Positions 57,494-64,000 of a DNA stretch of 64,000 nt are shown in pieces (within the stretch, counting starts at the first letter, position 1; every line of letters begins with the position of its first letter). The translations under genes were made by a program, and so were the position numbers. Where the stretch lies: assembly GCF_003255815.1 (NCBI RefSeq), contig NC_037673.1, positions 159,693,745 through 159,757,744 of the forward strand, read 5' to 3'. This DNA comes from Theropithecus gelada (taxonomy: Eukaryota > Chordata > Mammalia > Primates > Cercopithecidae). Below the pieces are notes generated by a model. The model was not told where the DNA came from and ran no database searches. It saw only the letters and a list, made by a program, of their open reading frames with translations.

Positions 57494-58330
57494 TTAGTAC
57501 ATTGTAACATATAATGAAATAATCATACAGCTCACCATAATGTAGAATCAGTGGGAGCCCTGAGCTTGTATTCCTGCAACTAGACAGTCCCATCTGGGGG
57601 TGATGGGAGACAGAGACAGGTCATCAGGCATTAGATTCTCATAAGGAGTGTGCAACCTGGATCCCTCGCATGTGCAGTTCACAATAGGGTTCACACTCCT
57701 ATGAAAGTCTAATGCTGCACTGATATGACAGGAGGTGGAGTTCAGGTAGTAATTAAAGCAATGGGGAGTGGCTGTATATACAGATGAAGCTTCATTCGAT
57801 TGCCCTCTGCTCACCTCCTGCTATGCCATCCTGTTCCTAAAAGGCCACGGATCATCATCGCCCTGGGGTTGAGGATGCCTATAACAGAGGAAACGTGAAA
57901 ACAAATTGAAAGTTCCTAAATAGACAAAAGGACAAATAAGGCATAGTACCAGTATTCTAGAATATTAGGCAGCTGTTCAAAGGATGGGAAATATCTACAT
58001 GTGTTTATGTGGAAAGATTACCAATTTTAAAAATGAGCAAACAGAAACAAGCAACTCATAAAGCCATATATTTGGCATGATCCCAATTGTTTTTTGAAAT
58101 GTATACATATATAAGCAAGTGCATGCAAATGCACAGGAAAAGTACTGGAAAAATAATTATCAAATAGTTAAAATTGTTCATCTCAGAAGAGGTGAAATAT
58201 GGAATCCAAGGGGAGGGAAAAGACAGTCACATTTTCTTTCATATAATGATAAATTGCTTGAATCTTAAATTCATGTCATACATTGTCATGTATTTTTGAA
58301 TGATTGGTGTAATTTTTAAAAGAATTAGGA

Positions 58331-59639
58331 AAACGAGAGAGACCTTCAGGTAAATTTCTATTTATTTTACTCTTTCCCAAAACTACACTAAAACATCATA
58401 AAAGAACTTTTTAAAGGGCACAAAATCATAAGGACAAACAAAAAAGCAACAACGGCAGCAAAATTTTGAAAGCTGGATGAATGGTAACTGACTAAAGGGT
58501 TTAAAGAAAGCTCAATCCTAAACCAGCAGTGGAAGAAGCCAAGAAAAAAGCAAATATGCTTTGCAGAATCTGCAAAGTCTCTGGAATTGGCAACATTAGG
58601 CCCTCTGGGAATAGATATGAACGTAAAATTAAAAACAAGAGAATTGTTTGAAAGACCATTAAAGAAGTAGTAAGAGAATTCTCAGAAACAGTTACATCCC
58701 TGATTCCTTTCCTACTTCAGTCTGTGCATCTTACCTGCCCCAAAAGGATAAAGGAGGCTAACTCTCTAGAGCAAATAAGAAAAGCTTACTCTATAGAGAG
58801 GAAAATAAAAGGCATAAGTATGGGTAGAGACAATATATGGAAAAGAGGGATTCTCCATTAGGAATTCCCTCAGTGAAAAAACTCATTAAGATCAGAAACC
58901 CCACACATACCCTCAGGAGATTCCTGTCCGTTGTTTATTGCCCCACTTTTGAGGGATCACCAACGTCCAAAAAAAGAATAAAAGTGACTTGGAGGCAACA
59001 GTCTTTACAGAGAGAATAAAACCTCAAATAAACTATCCTTGCTATATTTAAAAGATTAGACAAGCTATAATATATGTGAATACAACAGTGTACTATTAAT
59101 AAAAGAAGAAAGAGGGAGAGGTAAGAAGAGAAGAAAAAAGAACACAACAAAAAAGAACTACTGAGAACAACTATACATATATATACACACACACGTTTAT
59201 GTTTATAGATGTATGTATAGGGATGTGTGAGTGTGTGTGTGTATAACTCGTTGGAATACTTGAATAAATAAGGTGAGGAAATCTCCCAGAAACTGAACAA
59301 AAAGACCTCAGAGAATAGTTGTGCCTATATCTATCATGTACGTGTGCTTTTTCCCAGAGTGGACTGCTTGCAGCTTAGTGCAGTATATCCCATTTGCTCA
59401 TCTTGATATTCCAGTTTCACAGTTTCCTTTAACACTTGGCTTTCCACTATCACCTCAAGGGCTGATTCCTTTCATAGAGAAGTTCCAGTCTAGGTTCCTC
59501 ATTTTGGTTTTAAGTCCGATTTCTCAATCTAACAAATGTTAAAATGGAAATATCTTACTTCCCTGCTTTTGGCCCCAGAAGAGGGGGAAGTCAACTCCTA
59601 TAAAAGGAAGGAAAGAAAGAAACTAGTGTTATTTCTGTC
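58331..59639. other. A-rich unassigned sequence with TG/CA microsatellite
   Basis: A-rich and purine-rich on the plus strand, possibly old LINE 3' DNA, but no diagnostic phrase. A CA and TG simple repeat lies at about 59178-59245. A minus-strand 121-codon frame at 58935-59300 is a by-product of the repeat. Confidence 0.35.
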
Positions 59640-59760
59640 AATCTCTTCCTCTTGAGTGTAAGCTGCATGACTCAGGGACTCTGCCTAGAATAGTACTGAA
59701 GGCAATAGAACAGCATAAAAAATATTTTTGAATGAATGAATGAACAAATATAAGCAAGAT
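59640..59760 (+). repeat. L2 3' end fragment
   Basis: 'TGAGTGTAAGCTGCATGAC', 'GGGACTCTGCCTAGAATAG' and GAATGAATGAATGAAC follow the sense L2 end. Confidence 0.55.
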
Positions 59761-61133
59761 ACATATGGCTTTTAGAGGTGCCACTGCAACCTCTAAAAAG
59801 AATGGAAAAAGTAATGTGAAAACCACAAAACAAAACAGGAAGGCTCTGATAAGCACAGTTTCTCTTTACACTTACTTGGAAAAAAATTCAAGGAAGGTGT
59901 CTGTAGAGTTAACTCCATTTCCCCAAGTCTAGCTCCAATCAGTCAGTCTCGGTAAAGGCTTTCTTTACATGCATACCTGTGGACGTGGGATTCCTACCTA
60001 TTATGTTATACCCTTAGAAATATCCCCTACATGGTCTTATATCCCCCACTCTTGCCTCACAATAAGCATTTTTTTTCCCTTCTTGCTAGAAGCAGATGGT
60101 TTAACAGGCTGTGAGTTATTCTTTTTTACTTAATATTTTCTTAATTTTAGTAAAGAAATACATCCAGGTAACTTTAAAGTCACAATTAGATGGTGGGGTA
60201 GGGACTAGGCCACTTGGTTGGGGAGCACCCAACTGTCAGCCTGTGTGGGTCCCTCCTCCTGGGCATAAAAAAGCCTGGCTGTCAGTATTGTAAAAGCATT
60301 TCAGAAGAATAGGAATGAGGTATCTCACCATCCAAGTTACAGATATTCAGCATCTCACCAGTACCCTAGCTGTACAAACCTCTTCAATGTGAAGCTCCCA
60401 TTATCTACCAGGATGGACAAGGGACAGGTTCCAGGCTAGGGGGATTGAGAGAGATGATCTGGGAGTCTAAATGCTCATTACACCAAAGTTTAATAAATCC
60501 CTTGATTTTTACTTCTTTTCATGCCCCATTTTTAAAGGTGCCTGGTATCTCCAATTGCTAAGCCTTTCTTGATTCTAGAACATCATTTTTTTTTCTCTTA
60601 TTGGCTTCATTCACTGCAGACTTTAGTTTCAGATTTTTCAAATTGGTTAACTCAGCTTCCATCTGCTTTCAGTTTCCAAAATGTTGTTAACTTCTTTCCG
60701 GTGTTGTCATCTTCTCTTCTGTTTCATTTTTTAAAATGAGTACATACTTTTTATTCATTTTGGGAGGTTTATGAGAGTGCAAAGATAAATGTCTGTGTTC
60801 AATTCTCCTTCTTATTCAATGTCCTTAAGCCAATGGCTATGTGCCTTTCTAAGACACAAGTTGTATGTTTGCACTGAAAAAAGAAAATTTATACTATCCT
60901 TAAATCTCTTCTTAAAGGACTCTTTATTTAGAAATCGTGTGTCTGCTTCTTAGGATTTTATAAAACAATAGTGACACAAATGAGGAAAAGGAATGTGATG
61001 AGTGAGTGTCACCAAAGGCCCAAAATTTCTGCTTTAAGGAAAATAATGAAGGAGACAGAAAATTTACTCCCCATAACACACATGCACATGCCTCCAGGAT
61101 AGTCCTCTTTCCAAAACTGTAGCAGATTTGGTG
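59761..61133. other. Single-copy sequence, no gene seen
   Basis: No transposon recognised. Frames up to 107 codons (minus, 60924-61247) run into the solo LTR and have no recognisable domain. Confidence 0.4.
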
Positions 61134-61590
61134 TAAGGGAGGAGACCACCCCTCATATCGTCTTATGCCCAATTTCTGCCTCCAAAGAAAGAAGTAAAAA
61201 CTAAAAGGCAGAAATGAAATCCACAGGCAGACAGCCCGGCACCGCACCCTGGGCCTGGTAGTTAAAGATCACCCCTGACCTAATCGGTTATGTTATCTAT
61301 AGATTACAGACATTGTACAGAAATGCACTGTGAAAATCCCTATCTTGTTTTGTTCCGATCTAATTATCGGTGCATACAGCCCCCATCATGTACCCCCTCC
61401 TTGCTCAATCAATCACAACCCTCTCACACACACCTCCTTAGAGTTGTGAGCCCTTAAAAGGGACAGGAATTGCTCACTCGGGGGGCTCAGCTCTTGAGAC
61501 AGGAGTCTTGCCGATGCCCCCAGCCGAATAAACCCCTTCCTTCTTTAACTGGGTGTCTGAGGAGTTTTGTCTGCAGCTCATCCTGCTACA
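61134..61590 (+). mobile_element. Solo LTR2-like LTR
   Basis: 457 bases, TAAGGGAGG to CATCCTGCTACA, clearly the same family as the two proviral LTRs and in the same orientation. TTAAAA at 61454-61459 and AATAAA at 61527-61532. Flanking GTGT at 61131-61134 and 61591-61594 is a likely target duplication, depending on where the LTR start is placed. No internal virus DNA adjoins it, so it arose by LTR-LTR recombination. Confidence 0.93.
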
Positions 61591-61594
61591 GTGT

Positions 61595-62057
61595 AGTGCT
61601 GGAAATCCATCATCCTTTATTTGTCGATGTCCATGACTTGGTGCCACATCAGCTGAGGGGCAAAGACTTTTCAAAAACTTGAAGAATTCTATATTTAGCA
61701 ACTTGCAGATGCCATGCTGGTAATCTCTGGGAGGTGACTTGACACTGTTGCAGACAGGAAGTAGATGGAAAATGAAGCCATCTGACAAGTCTCTGTCTCT
61801 TACAAATGCAAATGTCCTTCAATTTGCATTTCACTCGGGAACACAGGACCCAAGTAAGACCTTCCCCACTGAAACAACAGCCTTGACCCCAAATAAGGGA
61901 CAGATTGGAGGGGCTTGCTGAACGTCAGTTTTGGTGCATTGATCCTGATCCTATCACATTGCTTGAAGTTAATTACTATGATATTCTACTAATGACGCTG
62001 ACCACTTTCTCTGTCATCCTGGTTCCTGGTTCTTAGTCCTGATACCGCAGGTGGTAA
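61595..62057. other. Single-copy sequence, no gene seen
   Basis: No gene or named repeat. 60-codon frame only. Confidence 0.4.
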
Positions 62058-62638
62058 TGGTTAATATTGAGTGTCAATTTGATTGGATTGAAGGATGCAA
62101 AGTATTCCTTCTGAGTGTGTGTGTGAAGGTGTTGCGAAAGGAGATTAACATTTGAGCCAGTGAACTGGGAGATGCAGACCCACCCTCAATCTGGGTGGGC
62201 ACAATCTAATCAGCTCCCAGCGTGGCTAGAATAAAAGCAGAAAGAAGAACATGGAAAGACTAGACTGGCTAAGTCTTCTGTTTCATATTTCTCCATCTGT
62301 TTTCTTCCTCCTGACTGGATGCTTATTCTCTTTCTCCTGTGCTGGATGCTTCCTGCCCTGGAACATGAGACTCCAAATTCTTCACCTTTTGGATCCTTGG
62401 ACTTACACCAGTAATTTGCCAGGGGCTCTCGGGCCTTTGGCCACAGACTGAGGGTTGCACTATGAGCTTCCCTACTTTTGAGGTTTGGGGATTCAAACTG
62501 GTTTCTTGGCTCCTCAGCTTGCAGATGGCCTATTGTGGAGTTTCACCTTGTCACGTAAGTCAATTCTCCTAATAAACTCCCCTTCATATATACATCTATC
62601 CTATTAGTTCTGTCCCTCTAAAAAACCCTGACTAATGC
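62058..62638 (+). mobile_element. ERVL LTR (MLT2-like)
   Basis: 'TGGTTAATATTGAGTGTCAA' start, 'GGAGATTAACATTTGAGCCA', 'CAATCTGGGTGGGCACAATC', 'GGATGCTTCCTGCCCTGG', and an end of 'CTATTAGTTCTGTCCCTC', 'CCCTGACTAATGC' match an ERVL LTR of MLT2 type. A second 'GACTGGATGCTTATTC' beside 'GCTGGATGCTTCCTG' suggests a small internal duplication. AATAAACTCC lies at about 62570. Confidence 0.82.
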
Positions 62639-64000
62639 CCAGGTCTCCCTATTTCTACCTTGACTTCCTGACCTAAAGACCCAGGACGCTTCTGCGCACT
62701 GATATATCTGATGGCTCAACCCTGCCCTCGCTGGCTTTCTTCCCTCTCCTTTTTCTGATTCATACCTAAGAAGTGTTAGCCTGCTGCCAGCCATATGTGT
62801 GACAGTATCACTCATGCTCTTACTTGAGTCCCTTAGTAGTCATAGTTAAAACTCATTTTTATGTTCCCACTGCCCTAAAAAATTTTTAAATCTCATTGTA
62901 CTCAGTTTGCAACATAAAGCCACTCACAAACTATCTTTACCTAAAAAGTACCCAAATGATGGTACCACTCCTTAACCGGCACCTTTTCTATCAGGTGTCT
63001 TCTCTAGGCCTGGTAGTCCTCTGCATCCTTAAAGGGCTCGATCACACGTTACCCTTCCTAAAAGTCTCACCTCATATTTTGAGTTTACTTTCATCTTTCC
63101 TTTTCCACTTCTCAGCTTTAATGAGACACTGCCTCACATTGTGATTAACTGTTGCTGATTAAGTACAAAAAGCAAGAAGATGAGTTTGATGTGATAGAAA
63201 ATGATAGATATAGAGAAAAGAAAATAGTGAACCAAGCTAGGAATTAGACATATTCCCAAGCAACAAAACAGAGTAATTGGGACAAGCCTGATTATCAATG
63301 TATATTTCTACAGTTATATAAGCTTGTGATAAAAAAGAAAGGAGTAAACTATGCAGTTAAGTAATGTTTATAATTCTTTCCAGCTTATTTACAGTTAAAG
63401 ATATGGACACTATGAAAACAGAATAGTTCAAAATCTAGATTTCCTTTTACTCTTTTTATTTTAAATATTGCTAACCAATTCTTTCACCCACACACCCATA
63501 GTGTTTTTGGCCCTAGCAACCTAGATTCCCTTCTTGCATTAAGGTTACACCACTTGGATGTTTTGAAGTAAGAGACCTATCTGGGATTACAGAACTGTGA
63601 GCAAAGCACTCAGAGTACGTACTGTTTGCCATGTACACAACAAAAACTAGGAGCCAAAAACAAAAATAGCCTCTTCTTACTGCTGAAGTAAAGGTGTTTT
63701 ATAATCCATATAGACTTGGTTTAAAAATACTCTTTTCAAGCATCACATTGTCTCATGATATGGACAATAGAATGTCCTTGGGTCACAAAGAATTAGTTTA
63801 CTGTCTTTTTTAGGTAAACTTAGTATCTATAAAAGACCACAAGGTAAAATTTCTGATGCTAAAACATGATGAATTAAAGACATAATCCAAAAAAAATTTC
63901 CTTGTTTAAAAAAAAATTGTAATAAAGCCTGAGAATGCAGTTTGAATGCATTCACCGCATTCCATGAGAAATCAACAGAGGCCCATATCAAAGCACATCT
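62639..64000. other. Single-copy sequence, no gene seen
   Basis: 62640-63160 has higher pyrimidine content and could hold a faint L2, but no diagnostic phrase. An 82-codon frame at 62896-63144 has no recognisable domain. The rest is AT-rich and unassigned. Confidence 0.35.

Larger units (their letters stand above)
55849..57886. mobile_element. MER1-type hAT element split by LTR12
   Basis: Left part 55849-55989 ('GTGGTCACCAACCTTTTTGG', 'TTTATTGTGCACTTTATTTC') and right part 57498-57886 ('GCATTAGATTCTCATAAGG', 'TGAGGATGCC') are the two halves of a MER1/Charlie-type non-autonomous element. Nearby TAATACAG/TAACAG may be its worn 8-bp duplication. Confidence 0.75.
55775..58330 (+). repeat. Old L1 fragment, split by a nested insertion
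   Basis: 55780-55848 ('GAATGTTCAAATACGTTCAC', 'CAGCATTGTTATAATAC') and 57887-58330 ('GGCAGCTGTTCAAAGGATGG', 'GTGGAAAGATTACCA') read as successive parts of an old L1 ORF2 end. The DNA between is a transposon with its own insertion. Confidence 0.45.

Overview
The window is primate DNA, most likely from an Old World monkey (Cercopithecidae). It carries about 19 Alu elements, MIR and L2 relics, L1 fragments and primate endogenous retrovirus (ERV) LTRs. Two young Alus (33719-34023 and 36777-37080) carry variants I associate with the cercopithecid AluYR lineages: GGCTCAAGCC at the 5' end, GGCGAGGTGGCGGG in the middle, and GAGATC(C/T)GGCCACTG in the right arm. No host protein-coding gene, tRNA, rRNA or CRISPR array could be supported. 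Most open frames are inside Alus, LTRs or simple repeats.

Layout. 1-12 kb: AT-rich DNA built from old L1 pieces with four MIRs, three Alus, and a local 170-190 bp duplication carrying a triplet repeat. 12-16 kb: a cluster of old LTR-like sequences, one of them split by a class I LTR. 16-33 kb: single-copy DNA with MIR/L2/L1 relics, an MST LTR at 20.0 kb, a palindromic MITE at 21.5 kb and six Alus. 33.7-38.5 kb: a dense Alu block in which L1, L2 and MIR hosts are split by insertions. 38.5-46 kb: mostly single-copy, with an MLT1 LTR and a MER20 split by an Alu.

46.2-55.2 kb holds the main object, a nearly full-length gammaretrovirus-like provirus of the HERV-E/LTR2 type, about 8.97 kb. It has two LTRs, a tRNA-Glu-type primer-binding site, a leader with three tandem repeats of about 120 bp, gag, pro-pol, env and a polypurine tract, with a 4-bp ATAT target duplication. 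All genes are broken by stops and frameshifts. The env region is best preserved: two long frames meet at one frame change. The two LTRs differ by very roughly 9 per cent by eye, so the insertion is old.

Downstream lie a nested stack (an L1 fragment holding a MER1-type hAT element, which holds an antisense LTR12/HERV9 solo LTR with a TTAG duplication), a solo LTR2-type LTR at 61.1 kb in the same orientation as the provirus, and an ERVL MLT2-like LTR at 62.1 kb. The LTR12 promoter would point toward the provirus, antisense to it. I found no clearly new biological system. The points most worth following are the LTR cluster, two possible conserved non-coding elements, the leader and LTR12 tandem repeats, and the local triplet-repeat duplication.
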